Assembly (NCBI RefSeq): GCF_012726205.1
Contig: NZ_JAASAE010000015.1
Coordinates: forward strand, 377 to 64,376
Source: Rhodococcus sp. HNM0569
GTDB lineage: Bacteria; Actinomycetota; Actinomycetes; Mycobacteriales; Mycobacteriaceae
Length of the DNA stretch: 64,000 bases
Direction of reading: 5' to 3'
A program made the position numbers and the translations under genes. The notes beneath the pieces were generated by a model. The model was given only the letters and a program-made list of their open reading frames with translations. It had not been told where the DNA came from and searched no databases. Of this stretch, positions 9,361-18,326 are shown one piece after another (positions within the stretch are counted from its first letter, which is position 1; the number at the start of each line of letters is the position of its first letter).

Positions 9361-10686
9361 TTAGTCGTTGCCTATGGCTCCGCGCACACGCGCCTTGTCC
9401 CGTTCGGGATTCGCGAACACCAGGGCGGCGACGGCGCACACCGCGGCGACGAGACCGAGGATCTGGAAGGCCGACGCGTAGCCCGCGGCGGGCGAGCCGG
9501 CGGCGTCGACGATCATGCCGGTGCCGTACGGCGCGATCAGGCCACCGACGGCCATGACGGCGAGGAACACACCGAGCGTGCCTGCGGTCTGCCGAGGCGG
9601 GCAGATCTCCGATATCGCGGCGTTGAGCAGTGGGAACACCGACGCGGCGAAGCCGTAGCCGATCGAGACCACCGCGACCGCGACGGCAGGGCTACCGATC
9701 GAGGGCAGTGCGAACAGGATCGCGCCGCACAGCAGCACGCCGGTCGCAGGGACGACGATGCGCACGGACCGCGAGGTCGCACCCCGCACGATGAGGCGGT
9801 CACCGATGGTCGACGACAGCAGCATCAGCACGAGGCCCGCGATCGAGGGGAATGCGAACATCGAGCCTGCCTGGAGCCGCGAGTACCCGAGCCCCACCTC
9901 GAAGTACGACGGCAGCCAGGTGAGCACGACGGCGACGAGCGCGTACACGCTCATCACCAGCAAGGCGCCCGTGACGAACGTACGGCTGGTGAAGATCGTG
10001 GACCACGGCACGGCGGGCTCACCGCCGTCCTCGGCGGCGTCGCCGTCGGACTTCGCTGCAGGCGCGAGATACGGCCCCTGCTTCCACACGGCGAGCCAGA
10101 CGACGCACCACACGACGCCCGACACGGCGAGCGTCACCAGCGCTGCGCGCCATCCCAGCGTCACCGTGACGTACGCGAGCAGGGGCGCGACCGCGATCTT
10201 CGAAATCGACGCGGCGCCCGCGAGCAGCGCACCGGGGAGACCGCGCTCGGCCGGCGGGTGCCACGAATACGCGGCGGTGTGCAGCAGCGCCGACGACGGT
10301 CCCTCCGCGAGTCCGAGCAGCAGCCGGCTGCCGAGCAGGACCGCGAACGACGCGACCACCACCATCGGCAGGACGGCGACCGACCACACGAGTACGAGAG
10401 CAACCAACGCCCAGCGCAGTGACATCCAGCGATGCAGCGCGCCTGCGAAGAATCCGCCGACGGTGAACGTGAGGAAGAACAGGCTGCCGACCAGCCCGAT
10501 CTGGGACGAGGCGAGTCCCAGTTCGTCCATGAGCGGCTGCGCGATGATGCCGAGCACCGCCTTGTCGGCGTAGTTGACCACGTAGATGAGGACGAGCAGG
10601 GACGTCAGTCCCCATGCACGTCGGCGGGATTCGGCACCGGGGGCGACGACTTCGCCGAGTGCGCTTTTCACGGAGGCCTGGGTCAT
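9361..10686 (-). CDS. MFS permease, organic-anion uptake type
   Basis: This 441-residue protein has twelve predicted hydrophobic segments in two six-helix halves with a charged central loop near residues 205-225. The first helix reads LTSLLVLIYVVNYADKAVLG, and an R-W rich cytoplasmic loop follows helix 2, as in MFS metabolite symporters. ATG 10686 follows a GGATGGAGTC ribosome-binding site. The position just upstream of a thiolase/SDR/ligase operon and divergent from two acyl-CoA dehydrogenase genes suggests uptake of the acid that these enzymes degrade; the substrate is unknown. A short hairpin (9346-9359) follows the stop. Confidence 0.85.
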   Translation of the reverse strand: MTQASVKSALGEVVAPGAESRRRAWGLTSLLVLIYVVNYADKAVLGIIAQPLMDELGLASSQIGLVGSLFFLTFTVGGFFAGALHRWMSLRWALVALVLVWSVAVLPMVVVASFAVLLGSRLLLGLAEGPSSALLHTAAYSWHPPAERGLPGALLAGAASISKIAVAPLLAYVTVTLGWRAALVTLAVSGVVWCVVWLAVWKQGPYLAPAAKSDGDAAEDGGEPAVPWSTIFTSRTFVTGALLVMSVYALVAVVLTWLPSYFEVGLGYSRLQAGSMFAFPSIAGLVLMLLSSTIGDRLIVRGATSRSVRIVVPATGVLLCGAILFALPSIGSPAVAVAVVSIGYGFAASVFPLLNAAISEICPPRQTAGTLGVFLAVMAVGGLIAPYGTGMIVDAAGSPAAGYASAFQILGLVAAVCAVAALVFANPERDKARVRGAIGND

Positions 10687-10952
10687 GACTCCATCCGAGT
10701 GTGTAGGGGGTCGAGTGGCGCGGCTCACAGAAGGCCGTCCGCCGATTGAATCCCGCGCGGTTCGGCACGATCAAGACGAACCCGCCACACCGACCGACTA
10801 CGAATGCCTATGTTTCGCGGTCCCGGTCCACTTCGCTCCCCCGTAACCATTGATCTGCGCTATGCCTTCGTTAGCCGGTTGCCCCTAGCCACGGCAGGCG
10901 GACTGCGGCAGGCTTCCGGCAGAGACCGCGGACACGATGTGAAGGGACGGTC

Positions 10953-12152
10953 ATGAGCCGGTTGGCACACACCCTGGGACTCACCGAGTTCCAGACCGAA
11001 ATCCTCGACACGGTACGCACTTTCGTCGACCGGCAGATCATCCCGCACGCGCAGGAACTCGAGCACTCCGACACCTACCCGCAGGAGATCGTCGACGCGA
11101 TGCGCGAGATGGGCCTGTTCGGGCTCATGATCCCGGAGGAGTACGGCGGGCTCGGCGAGTCGCTGCTGACCTACGCACTGTGCGTCGAGGAACTCGCGCG
11201 CGGCTGGATGAGCGTGTCGGGCGTGATCAACACGCACTTCATCGTCGCCTACATGCTGCGTCAGCACGGCACCGACGCACAGAAACAGCGACTGCTCCCG
11301 CGCATGGCGACCGGCGACGTGCGCGGCGCCTTCTCGATGTCCGAGCCCGAACTCGGGTCCGACGTCGCCGCGATCCGCACGAGCGCCACACGCGGCGCGG
11401 ACGGCGACTACACGATCAACGGACAGAAGATGTGGCTCACCAACGGGGCGTCGTCGACGCTCGTCGCGGCACTCGTGCGCACCGACGAAGGACACGCCAA
11501 GCCGCACCGCAATCTCACGACCTTCCTGATCGAGAAGCCCGCCGGGTTCGGCGAGGTCGCGCCGGGCATCACGATTCCCCGCAAGCTCGACAAGATGGGC
11601 TACAAGGGCATCGACACCACCGAGTTGTTCTTCGACGACTACCGCGCGTCGGCAGGCGATATCCTCGGCGGCGAGCCGGGCCGCGGTTTCGCGCAGATGA
11701 TGGACGGTGTCGAGGTCGGACGGGTCAACGTGTCGGCGCGGGCGTGCGGTGTCGCGCAGCGTGCGTTCGAACTGGCGGTACGGTATGCCCAGCAGCGCAG
11801 CACCTTCGGCAAACCGATCGCCGAACACCAGGCCATCGCGTTCAGCCTCGCCGAGATGGCGACCAAGGTCGAGGCGGCACACCTGATGATGGTCAACGCG
11901 GCGCGGCTCAAGGACTCCGGCGAACGCAACGACGTCGCAGCCGGTATGGCGAAGTATCTCACCAGCGAGTACTGCGCCGAGGTCACCCAGGCGGCGTTCC
12001 GCATCCACGGCGGCTACGGCTACTCGAAGGAGTTCGAGATCGAACGGCTGATGCGTGAGGCACCATTCCTTTTGATCGGCGAGGGCACCAGCGAGATCCA
12101 GAAACAGATCATCAGCAAGGGCCTGCTGCGCGAGTACCGCGACGCCCCGTGA
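10953..12152 (+). CDS. Acyl-CoA dehydrogenase (FadE), Glu in YEGT position
   Basis: This 399-residue acyl-CoA dehydrogenase shows FSMSEPELGSDVAAI and MWLTNGASSTLV in the flavin-contacting middle domain, RSTFGKPIAEHQAI for the FAD/tetramer region, and GEGTSEIQK, where Glu377 is the expected catalytic base. The start at 10953 follows GAAGGGACGG. The gene heads a run of three co-oriented genes (dehydrogenase, dehydrogenase, ligase) divergent from the MFS permease across 266 nt. Its sequence differs clearly from the next dehydrogenase, so the two probably act on different acyl-CoAs or steps. ETF is the usual electron acceptor for the family. Confidence 0.92.
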   Translation: MSRLAHTLGLTEFQTEILDTVRTFVDRQIIPHAQELEHSDTYPQEIVDAMREMGLFGLMIPEEYGGLGESLLTYALCVEELARGWMSVSGVINTHFIVAYMLRQHGTDAQKQRLLPRMATGDVRGAFSMSEPELGSDVAAIRTSATRGADGDYTINGQKMWLTNGASSTLVAALVRTDEGHAKPHRNLTTFLIEKPAGFGEVAPGITIPRKLDKMGYKGIDTTELFFDDYRASAGDILGGEPGRGFAQMMDGVEVGRVNVSARACGVAQRAFELAVRYAQQRSTFGKPIAEHQAIAFSLAEMATKVEAAHLMMVNAARLKDSGERNDVAAGMAKYLTSEYCAEVTQAAFRIHGGYGYSKEFEIERLMREAPFLLIGEGTSEIQKQIISKGLLREYRDAP

Positions 12153-12167
12153 GCACTTTGCGAGTCC
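12150..12167. repeat. Dispersed 18-nt element, copy 1
   Basis: The element GTGAGCACTTTGCGAGTC overlaps the stop codon of the dehydrogenase gene. The same 18 nt recur exactly at 13401-13418 and with one change at 15004-15021. This copy lacks the inverted partner that makes the other two into hairpins. Confidence 0.75.
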
Positions 12168-12227
12168 CCGCACGCCGATAACGCGCACAGCGACGCAGCC
12201 GCACCCGACACGACCGAAAGGCCCACC

Positions 12228-13385
12228 ATGAAACGCACCGTGTTCGACGAGGACCACGAGACATTCCGCAAGACCGTCCGCGATTTCATCGCGAAGGAAG
12301 TCGTTCCGGTCCACCACGAGTGGGAGCAGCAGGGGCATCCGCCGCGCGACTTCTACCGCAGGCTGGGCGAACTCGGCATCCTCGGCATCCAGGTGCCCGA
12401 GGAGTTCGGCGGCGGCGGCGAGGCGAGCTTCAAGTTCGCGGCCGTCATCGCCGAGGAAGCCGCGGCCGCCGGGGTCACCTTCGGCAGCTACTCGGTGCAC
12501 AGCAACCTGATCCTGCCGTACCTCACCGAACTCGCGACCGACGAGCAGAAGCAGCGGTGGCTGCCGTCGTTCGCCAGCGGCGACCTGATGTTCGCGATCG
12601 CGATGACCGAACCCGGCACCGGCTCGGACCTCGCGAACATCTCGACCACCGCGAAACTCTCCGACGACGGCACGCACTACGTGCTCGACGGCGCCAAGAC
12701 GTTCATCACCGGCGGTGCGCTCGCCGACCGCGTACTCGTGGTGTGCCGCACGGCATCCGCCGCGACGGACGACCGGCGCGGTGGTCTCACGATCCTCGTC
12801 GTCGACACGTCGTCGGAGGGATTCGACGTCGGCCGCAAGATCGACAAGATCGGGCTCAAGGCGTCCGACACCGCAGAGCTGTCCTTCCAGGGCGTCCGCG
12901 TGCCCGTCGAGGACCGCCTCGGCGAGGAGGGCAAGGGGTTCTCCTATCTCACCCGCAATCTCGCGCAGGAGCGGCTCACGATCGCGATGGGTGCCGCCGC
13001 GTCGGCGTCGGCCGCGCTGCAGCACGCGATCGCCTACGTGCGCGAACGCACAGTGTTCGGCAAGCCGGTCGCGGCCTTCCAGAACACGAAGTTCGTGCTC
13101 GCCGAGTGCTCGACCGAGGTCGAGGCCATCCACATGATGTGCGACCGTGCCCTCGACCTCAACGACGCCGGCGAGCTCACGGCCGCCGACGCGGCGCGCG
13201 CGAAACTGTTCTGCACGGAGGCTGCGGGCCGCGTGATCGACAAGTGCCTGCAACTGCACGGCGGCTACGGCTACACCACCGAGTACCCCATCGCCCGGCT
13301 GTACGCGGATACCCGCGTCTCCCGCATCTACGGCGGCACCAACGAGGTCATGAAGACGATCATCGCGAAGGATCTGGGGCTGTAG
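12228..13385 (+). CDS. Acyl-CoA dehydrogenase (FadE), YGGT type with base in the AQER helix
   Basis: This 385-residue dehydrogenase has AIAMTEPGTGSDLANI, TFITGGALADRVL and RTVFGKPVAAFQNTKF. The C-terminal motif is YGGTNEVMK, so the catalytic glutamate of medium-chain enzymes is absent there. As in isovaleryl-CoA and long-chain dehydrogenases, the base is expected in the earlier helix, here Glu248 of NLAQERL. A branched-chain or long-chain acyl-CoA is therefore plausible. The gene starts 75 nt after the preceding dehydrogenase and lies in the same operon as the ligase at 13488, although a palindromic element between them may attenuate transcription. Confidence 0.92.
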   Translation: MKRTVFDEDHETFRKTVRDFIAKEVVPVHHEWEQQGHPPRDFYRRLGELGILGIQVPEEFGGGGEASFKFAAVIAEEAAAAGVTFGSYSVHSNLILPYLTELATDEQKQRWLPSFASGDLMFAIAMTEPGTGSDLANISTTAKLSDDGTHYVLDGAKTFITGGALADRVLVVCRTASAATDDRRGGLTILVVDTSSEGFDVGRKIDKIGLKASDTAELSFQGVRVPVEDRLGEEGKGFSYLTRNLAQERLTIAMGAAASASAALQHAIAYVRERTVFGKPVAAFQNTKFVLAECSTEVEAIHMMCDRALDLNDAGELTAADAARAKLFCTEAAGRVIDKCLQLHGGYGYTTEYPIARLYADTRVSRIYGGTNEVMKTIIAKDLGL

Positions 13386-13394
13386 GTCCGCCTC

Positions 13395-13446
13395 CCGCTC
13401 GTGAGCACTTTGCGAGTCCAGGTACGCCTGGAACGCTCACGAGCGG
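13395..13446. terminator. Palindromic element with nested hairpin, contains repeat copy 2
   Basis: A perfect 12-bp inverted repeat (13395-13406 with 13435-13446, arm CCGCTCGTGAGC) encloses the 18-nt dispersed element and a small inner hairpin (CCAGG TACG CCTGG). It follows the dehydrogenase stop by 9 nt and probably acts as a terminator or attenuator. There is no T-tract. Confidence 0.6.
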
Positions 13447-13464
13447 CGGGGCTTCCCAAATAGT

Positions 13465-13474
13465 TGGACGTCCA
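13465..13474. promoter_or_regulatory. Palindrome in the promoter region of the ligase gene
   Basis: TGGACGTCCA is a perfect 10-bp palindrome 13 nt upstream of the ATG at 13488, followed by the AT-rich TTAATC. Its position suits a repressor site or a promoter element; no binding protein can be assigned. Confidence 0.35.
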
Positions 13475-13487
13475 TTAATCTGCCGGA

Positions 13488-14996
13488 ATGGATCCCCGCA
13501 GCGACACCGTCGACGGCATTCTCCGCAGGTCGGCAGCACGAAACCCCGAGCGCACCGCGCTCACCTTCGACTCCCGCACGTGGACCTACCGCGCGCTCGA
13601 CGACGCCGTCAGCCGCGCCGCCTCCCGGCTGCGCGCGCTCGGCCTCGAGCCCGGCGACCGCGTCGCCGCGTACGGCACCAACTCCGACGCGTACGCCATC
13701 GCGTTCCTCGCGTGCGCCCGAGCCGGCCTCGTACACGTGCCCGTCAACTACGCGCTCACCGGCGACGAACTCGAGTACCTGCTCGTGCAGTCGGGCAGTC
13801 GCGCCGCACTCGTCGACCCCGCGCTGCGCGGGCATTTCGACGCCGTGCACGCGGCCACCGCCGTGGAGACCGTCCTTCCGCTGCGCGACGACGACGCGTC
13901 GCTGCTGGCCGCCGCCACGGACGGCCCGGTGCCCGACGCACCGTCCGCCGCGCAGGCCGACGACCTGGTGCAGCTGCTGTATACGTCGGGCACGACGTCG
14001 AAGCCCAAGGGCGCCATGATGTCCCACTCGGCGCTCGTGCACGAGTACGTGTCGTCGATCGTGTCGCTCGACCTCACGGCCGACGACGAGCCGCTCGTGT
14101 GCATGCCGCTCTACCACTCGGCCGCGATGCACGTGTTCCTCGTGCCGTACCTCGCGGTCGGCGCCACCGTGCACATGCTCCCCACACCCGACATCCCGGA
14201 AATCCTGCGCCGCATCGAGTCCGACCGCATCGGCTCGCTCTTCCTCGCGCCCACGGTATGGGTGCCGCTCGCCGCGCACCCGGATCTGGACACGCGCGAC
14301 CTGTCGTCACTGCGCAAGGCGCAGTACGGGGCGTCGATCATGCCGGTCACCGTGTTGAACCGGCTCCGCGAGCGCTATCCGGAGCTCGGGTTCTACAACT
14401 GCTTCGGACAGTCGGAGATCGGCCCGCTCGCGACTGTCCTGCGGCCCGAGGAACACGACGCCCGGCCCGCGGCGGCCGGCCGGCCCGTGTTCTTCGTGGA
14501 GGCGAAGGTCGTCGATGCCGAGGGCGCCGAGGTGCCCGACGGCGAGCCGGGCGAGATTCTGTACCGCTCACCCCAATTGTGCTCGGGCTACTGGGACAAG
14601 CCCGAGGCGACGGACGAGGCCTTCCGCGACGGCTGGTTCCACTCCGGCGATCTCGTCACACGCGACGCCGAAGGGTATGTGACCGTCGTCGACCGCATCA
14701 AGGACGTCATCAACACGGGCGGCATCCTCGTCGCGTCGCGCGAGGTCGAGGACGCGATCTACACGCACCCCGCCGTCGCGGAGGTCGCGGTGGTCGGCAC
14801 CCCCGACGACCGCTGGATCGAGGCCGTCACCGCCGTCGTCGTCCTCCGCGACGACGCGACCGACGTGGGCGAGCAGGACATCGTCGATCACGTCAAGGCG
14901 CGTCTCGCGAAGTTCAAGGTGCCCAAGCAGGTTCGCTTCGTCGACGAGCTTCCGCGCAACCAGAGCGGCAAGTTGCTCAAGCGCGCGTTGCGCTAG
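13488..14996 (+). CDS. AMP-dependent acyl-CoA ligase (FadD-like)
   Basis: This 502-residue ANL-family enzyme is intact. The phosphate-binding loop YTSGTTSKPKG lies at 165-175, the adenine-binding NCFGQSE follows in the middle, GYWDKPEAT and GWFHSGDL precede the hinge (DRIKDVINTGG), and the C-terminal catalytic lysine is Lys495 (NQSGKLLKR). It would activate a carboxylic acid to acyl-AMP and then acyl-CoA. It lies downstream of two acyl-CoA dehydrogenases, so it probably supplies their substrate. A palindromic element before it and a palindrome in its promoter suggest it is at least partly transcribed on its own. It ends at a strong hairpin. Confidence 0.92.
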   Translation: MDPRSDTVDGILRRSAARNPERTALTFDSRTWTYRALDDAVSRAASRLRALGLEPGDRVAAYGTNSDAYAIAFLACARAGLVHVPVNYALTGDELEYLLVQSGSRAALVDPALRGHFDAVHAATAVETVLPLRDDDASLLAAATDGPVPDAPSAAQADDLVQLLYTSGTTSKPKGAMMSHSALVHEYVSSIVSLDLTADDEPLVCMPLYHSAAMHVFLVPYLAVGATVHMLPTPDIPEILRRIESDRIGSLFLAPTVWVPLAAHPDLDTRDLSSLRKAQYGASIMPVTVLNRLRERYPELGFYNCFGQSEIGPLATVLRPEEHDARPAAAGRPVFFVEAKVVDAEGAEVPDGEPGEILYRSPQLCSGYWDKPEATDEAFRDGWFHSGDLVTRDAEGYVTVVDRIKDVINTGGILVASREVEDAIYTHPAVAEVAVVGTPDDRWIEAVTAVVVLRDDATDVGEQDIVDHVKARLAKFKVPKQVRFVDELPRNQSGKLLKRALR

Positions 14997-15003
14997 ACCC
15001 CTT

Positions 15004-15043
15004 GTGAGTACTTTGCGAGTCCAGAGACTCGCAAAGTACTCAC
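15004..15043. terminator. Bidirectional hairpin terminator, contains repeat copy 3
   Basis: A perfect 18-bp inverted repeat (15004-15021 with 15026-15043, arm GTGAGTACTTTGCGAGTC) with a 4-nt CAGA loop lies between the convergent ligase and fah genes, starting 8 nt after the ligase stop. It is a complete palindrome of the dispersed 18-nt element. Confidence 0.8.
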
Positions 15044-15045
15044 GG

Positions 15046-16230
15046 TCAGCGGTCGGCCTGCGTCGCCGGCAGGATGCGTGCCCGAACCTCACCGAAGCCG
15101 ATCCGTCCACCGTTCGCGGCAGGTGCGGTAGCCGAGATCGACACCTCGTCGCCGTCCTGGAGGAAGGTGCGCTCCTCACCGGCTACGGTCGCGGGTTCCG
15201 CTCCGCCCCAAGTGAGTTCGATGAAGGCACCGCGGGTGTTCTTCTCGGTGCCGGAGATCGTGCCGGACGCGAACAGGTCGCCGGTGCTGGACGCGGCGCC
15301 GTTGATCGTGGTGTGCGCCAGCATCTGCGCGGGTGACCAGTACATCTGCGCGTACGGCGGCCGCGACACGACGTCGCCGTTCCACTCGACCGCGAGGTCG
15401 ATGTCGAGCCCCCACTTCTGCTCGCCGCGCAGGTACGGCAGCGGCTGCGGATCCTGCGTGGGCGTGTCCACGCGCGCGGCCTCGAGCGCCGCGAGCGGAA
15501 CGACCCACGGCGACACCGACGTCGCGAAGCTCTTGCCGAGGAACGGGCCGAGCGGCACGTACTCCCACGCCTGGATGTCGCGCGCGCTCCAGTCGTTGAC
15601 GATCACCGCACCGAACACGTGATCGGCGAACTCGTCGGGCGCGATCGGCTCACCGAGCGTCGACGGCACGCCGACGACGAAGCCCATCTCGGCCTCGATG
15701 TCGAGCCGCACCGACGGCCCGAAGGTGGGTGCGTCGTCGCCTGCGAGCTTGCGCTGGCCGCACGGACGGACGATGTCGGTGCCCGACACGACGACGGTCG
15801 ACGACCGGCCGTGGTAGCCGACGGGCAGATGCTTCCAGTTCGGCATGAGCGGCGCACTGTCCGGACGGAACAGCTTGCCGAGATTCGTGGCGTGATGCTC
15901 GGACGCGTAGAAGTCGACGTAGTCGGCGACGTCGAACGGCAGGTGCATGGCGACGGCATCGACGTCCAACACGGCCGCGTCGTCGATCTCTCCCTGCACG
16001 AGCGTGGTGATACGGGCACGCACGTCGTCCCAGCGCGACTTGCCCTGCGCCATGAACGGATTGAGAGTCGGCTCCGCGAACACGTCGTCGCCCAGCGCCA
16101 CGGCGAGGTCGACCACCTTGTCCGCGACACGCACACCGACGCGGCGCGGCGAGTTCTCGGTGGAGAAGACGCCGTACGGCAGGTTGTCGATACCGAACAG
16201 CGAGTCGGCGGGGATATCGATGACGGTCAC
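15046..16230 (-). CDS. fahA: Fumarylacetoacetase
   Basis: This 394-residue protein hydrolyses fumarylacetoacetate to fumarate and acetoacetate, the last step of homogentisate breakdown. It has the N-terminal SH3-like domain and the FAH catalytic domain, with DFYASEHHATNLGKLFR holding the metal-ligand aspartate and catalytic histidine, DIEAEMGFVVG holding the acidic metal ligands, and VNDWSARDIQAWEY. The start is GTG at 16230, whose GTGA overlaps the stop of the preceding gene by 4 nt, so translation is probably coupled. It is the last gene of the hmgA operon and ends against a strong hairpin. Length is slightly short of the roughly 420 residues of animal enzymes. Confidence 0.95.
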   Translation of the reverse strand: MTVIDIPADSLFGIDNLPYGVFSTENSPRRVGVRVADKVVDLAVALGDDVFAEPTLNPFMAQGKSRWDDVRARITTLVQGEIDDAAVLDVDAVAMHLPFDVADYVDFYASEHHATNLGKLFRPDSAPLMPNWKHLPVGYHGRSSTVVVSGTDIVRPCGQRKLAGDDAPTFGPSVRLDIEAEMGFVVGVPSTLGEPIAPDEFADHVFGAVIVNDWSARDIQAWEYVPLGPFLGKSFATSVSPWVVPLAALEAARVDTPTQDPQPLPYLRGEQKWGLDIDLAVEWNGDVVSRPPYAQMYWSPAQMLAHTTINGAASSTGDLFASGTISGTEKNTRGAFIELTWGGAEPATVAGEERTFLQDGDEVSISATAPAANGGRIGFGEVRARILPATQADR

Positions 16231-17096
16231 GATGCGTGTCCTTCCAAGGTAGAGGCGAGCTCACGATCGAGCTCGAGGAGACCGAGCGCTGCCAGGTCGG
16301 CGACGGGCTCGGCGATACTGCAGGTGCCGTACGAGCGGAATGCGCGCCGCAGCTCCGCGACCTCGGGTTCACCGAGTTCGCGGAGCCGACCGGCGAGCGC
16401 CTGGCCGTCACGTTCGGCCAGCACCGGGACGAGGGCCGCGGGGGTGGCCCCGGCGAGTGCGTCCCGGGTCGCGAGCAGCAGGTTGACGAACCCGTGCTGC
16501 TCGAAACCTGTGGTGGGGTCGGTGTTACGCACCGCGTGGTGCAGGCCGGCGGTCGCCTTGAAGGGCACACCCGCGGCGACGACACGGTGGATCGCGGCGG
16601 CCAGCTCGGCCTCGTCGGGATAGGCCTGCGCCTGTACACCTCCCGTGCGGAACTTGGCGTACCACCCGGCGTCCGCGACGGCGTCGACGAATGTGGGGCG
16701 CCGCTCGTCGCGCGGAATCTCGACGAAGATGTCGAGGCCATGCAGCCGTTCGCCGAATCCGGTGACGGCCGAGACGAACTCGTCGGCGGACTGGCCGGCC
16801 GCGGAGGCGATTTCGAGGGCCACGACCTGCACGCCGTCGATCTCGCCGGCACGGTCGAGCGCGGCGCCGATCGCGGCAGGGCCCTGAGGGAATGTGATGC
16901 TCAGGTCGAGGGCCCCCGGCGCACACTCGGCGAGTTCCGTCAGCCGCGACTCCGGCACGATGAACGGCCCGACGAGCGGCGACAGGGCACCGGCGCGGTG
17001 CGCCGAATGCGCGGGGACGGCGTCGGTCATCGGCGCGTTGCCGGGAGGAAACAGTGCAGCGTCGTCGCACAGTCCTTGCAGCAGAGCGGGAATCAC
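16227..17096 (-). CDS. Uncharacterised protein of the homogentisate operon
   Basis: This 289-residue protein is not recognised as a named enzyme. The start is GTG 17096, overlapping the hmgA stop as GTGA, and its own stop overlaps the fah start in the same way, so it is locked between the two pathway enzymes. Visible traits are an N-terminal LCDDAALFPPGNAPM segment, alternating hydrophobic strands and helices along its length (LDIFVEIP, YAKFRTGG, PFKATAGLHHAVR) that suggest an alpha/beta barrel, and no signal peptide or membrane segment. The conserved-looking FRTGG and KATAGLHH segments could be active-site loops. No maleylacetoacetate isomerase gene is seen in the operon, which makes a role in that step conceivable but unproven. 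Confidence 0.8.
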   Translation of the reverse strand: MIPALLQGLCDDAALFPPGNAPMTDAVPAHSAHRAGALSPLVGPFIVPESRLTELAECAPGALDLSITFPQGPAAIGAALDRAGEIDGVQVVALEIASAAGQSADEFVSAVTGFGERLHGLDIFVEIPRDERRPTFVDAVADAGWYAKFRTGGVQAQAYPDEAELAAAIHRVVAAGVPFKATAGLHHAVRNTDPTTGFEQHGFVNLLLATRDALAGATPAALVPVLAERDGQALAGRLRELGEPEVAELRRAFRSYGTCSIAEPVADLAALGLLELDRELASTLEGHAS

Positions 17097-18295
17097 GCCT
17101 CCACCGCCTGCTTGGCCACCCACGAATACGCGTATGCGGGGTCTTCGCAGTCGAATGCGGCCTTGCCGAGTTCGAGCGGCGCGAAGGTGTCGACCATGAC
17201 GGCGAGCTCGTCGAGGTACTCGACGCCGAGCGAGCGTTCGACGCCACCGGGCTGCGGCCCGTGCGCGTGACCGCCGGGGTGCACCGAGATCGAGCCGATG
17301 CCGATGCCGGAGCCCTTGCGCGCCTCGTAGTCGCCGCCGCAGTAGAACATGACCTCGTCCGAGTCGACGTTCGAGTGGTAGTACGGGACGGGCACGGAAA
17401 GCGGGTGGTAGTCGACCTTGCGCGGCACGAAGTTGCACACCACGAAGCCGTGCCCCTCGAACGCCTGGTGCACCGGCGGCGGCTGGTGGACGCGCCCGGT
17501 GATCGGCTCGAAGTCCTTGACGTTGAACGTGAACGGGTACAGGCAGCCGTCCCAGCCGACGACGTCGAAGGGGTGGGTGGCGTACACGAAGCGGGTGCCG
17601 ACGATGCCCTGCGATGTGCGGTGCTTGACGAGCACCTCGACGTCGGTGCCCTCGCCGACCGGAATCTCGCCGGGGCCGTGCAGGTCACGCTCACAGTACG
17701 GTGCGTGTTCGAGGAACTGGCCGAACCGCGACAGGTACCGCTTGGGCGCCTCGACGTGGCTGTTGGCCTCGATCACATACGCGCGCAACGGCTCGTCTCC
17801 GCGTGGGATCCAGCGGTGCGTCGTGGACGTCGGGATCAGTACGTAGTCGCCCTGCGAGGCCTCGAGGGTGCCGAACACGGTCTCGACGGTCGCAGCGCCC
17901 GACTCGACGTACACGAGCTCGTCGCCGAGCGCGTTGCGGTAGAGCGGCGACTCTGCGGCCGACACGACATACGAGATGCGGACGTCGTTGTTGCCGAGGA
18001 TGAGCTTGCGGCCCGTCACGACGTCGGTGGACGCGGCGTCGTCGCCCGCGAACAGGTCGTGCAACTTCAGGTGCCGGGGCTTGAGCGGATGGTTCGGCAC
18101 CGTCGCGACGTCCGGGATCGCCCACACCGCCGAGTCGACGATGGCGGAGGGAATGCCGCGGTGGTAGAGCAGCGACGAGTCGGACGAGAAGCCTTCTTCG
18201 CCCATGAGCTCTTCGTAGTAGAGCGCGCCGTCGGCGTCGCGGAACTGGGTGTGCCGTTTGGGCGGAATCGTCCCGGCTTGGCGGTAGAACGCCAT
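17093..18295 (-). CDS. hmgA: Homogentisate 1,2-dioxygenase
   Basis: This 400-residue cupin-fold dioxygenase opens the homogentisate ring to maleylacetoacetate, the central step of tyrosine and phenylacetate-type catabolism. Recognisable parts are the N-terminal GTIPPKRHTQFRD, the central GWDGCLYPFTFNVKDFEPI, and the iron-binding region PYYHSNVDSDEVMFY followed by SVHPGGHAHGPQPG, which carry the histidine and glutamate ligands. The start at 18295 has a perfect AGGAGG site. Length is that of the shorter bacterial form. It heads a three-gene overlapping operon, with a MarR gene 127 nt upstream and an inverted-repeat operator between them. Confidence 0.95.
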   Translation of the reverse strand: MAFYRQAGTIPPKRHTQFRDADGALYYEELMGEEGFSSDSSLLYHRGIPSAIVDSAVWAIPDVATVPNHPLKPRHLKLHDLFAGDDAASTDVVTGRKLILGNNDVRISYVVSAAESPLYRNALGDELVYVESGAATVETVFGTLEASQGDYVLIPTSTTHRWIPRGDEPLRAYVIEANSHVEAPKRYLSRFGQFLEHAPYCERDLHGPGEIPVGEGTDVEVLVKHRTSQGIVGTRFVYATHPFDVVGWDGCLYPFTFNVKDFEPITGRVHQPPPVHQAFEGHGFVVCNFVPRKVDYHPLSVPVPYYHSNVDSDEVMFYCGGDYEARKGSGIGIGSISVHPGGHAHGPQPGGVERSLGVEYLDELAVMVDTFAPLELGKAAFDCEDPAYAYSWVAKQAVEA

Positions 18296-18326
18296 CGGAT
18301 CCTCCTGGTGTGCGGTGCATCACTCG

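Noticed and set aside
12150-15043. Mobile element ends
   Set aside because: The 18-nt elements have no target-site duplications and no transposase between them; terminator-like intergenic repeats are more likely.
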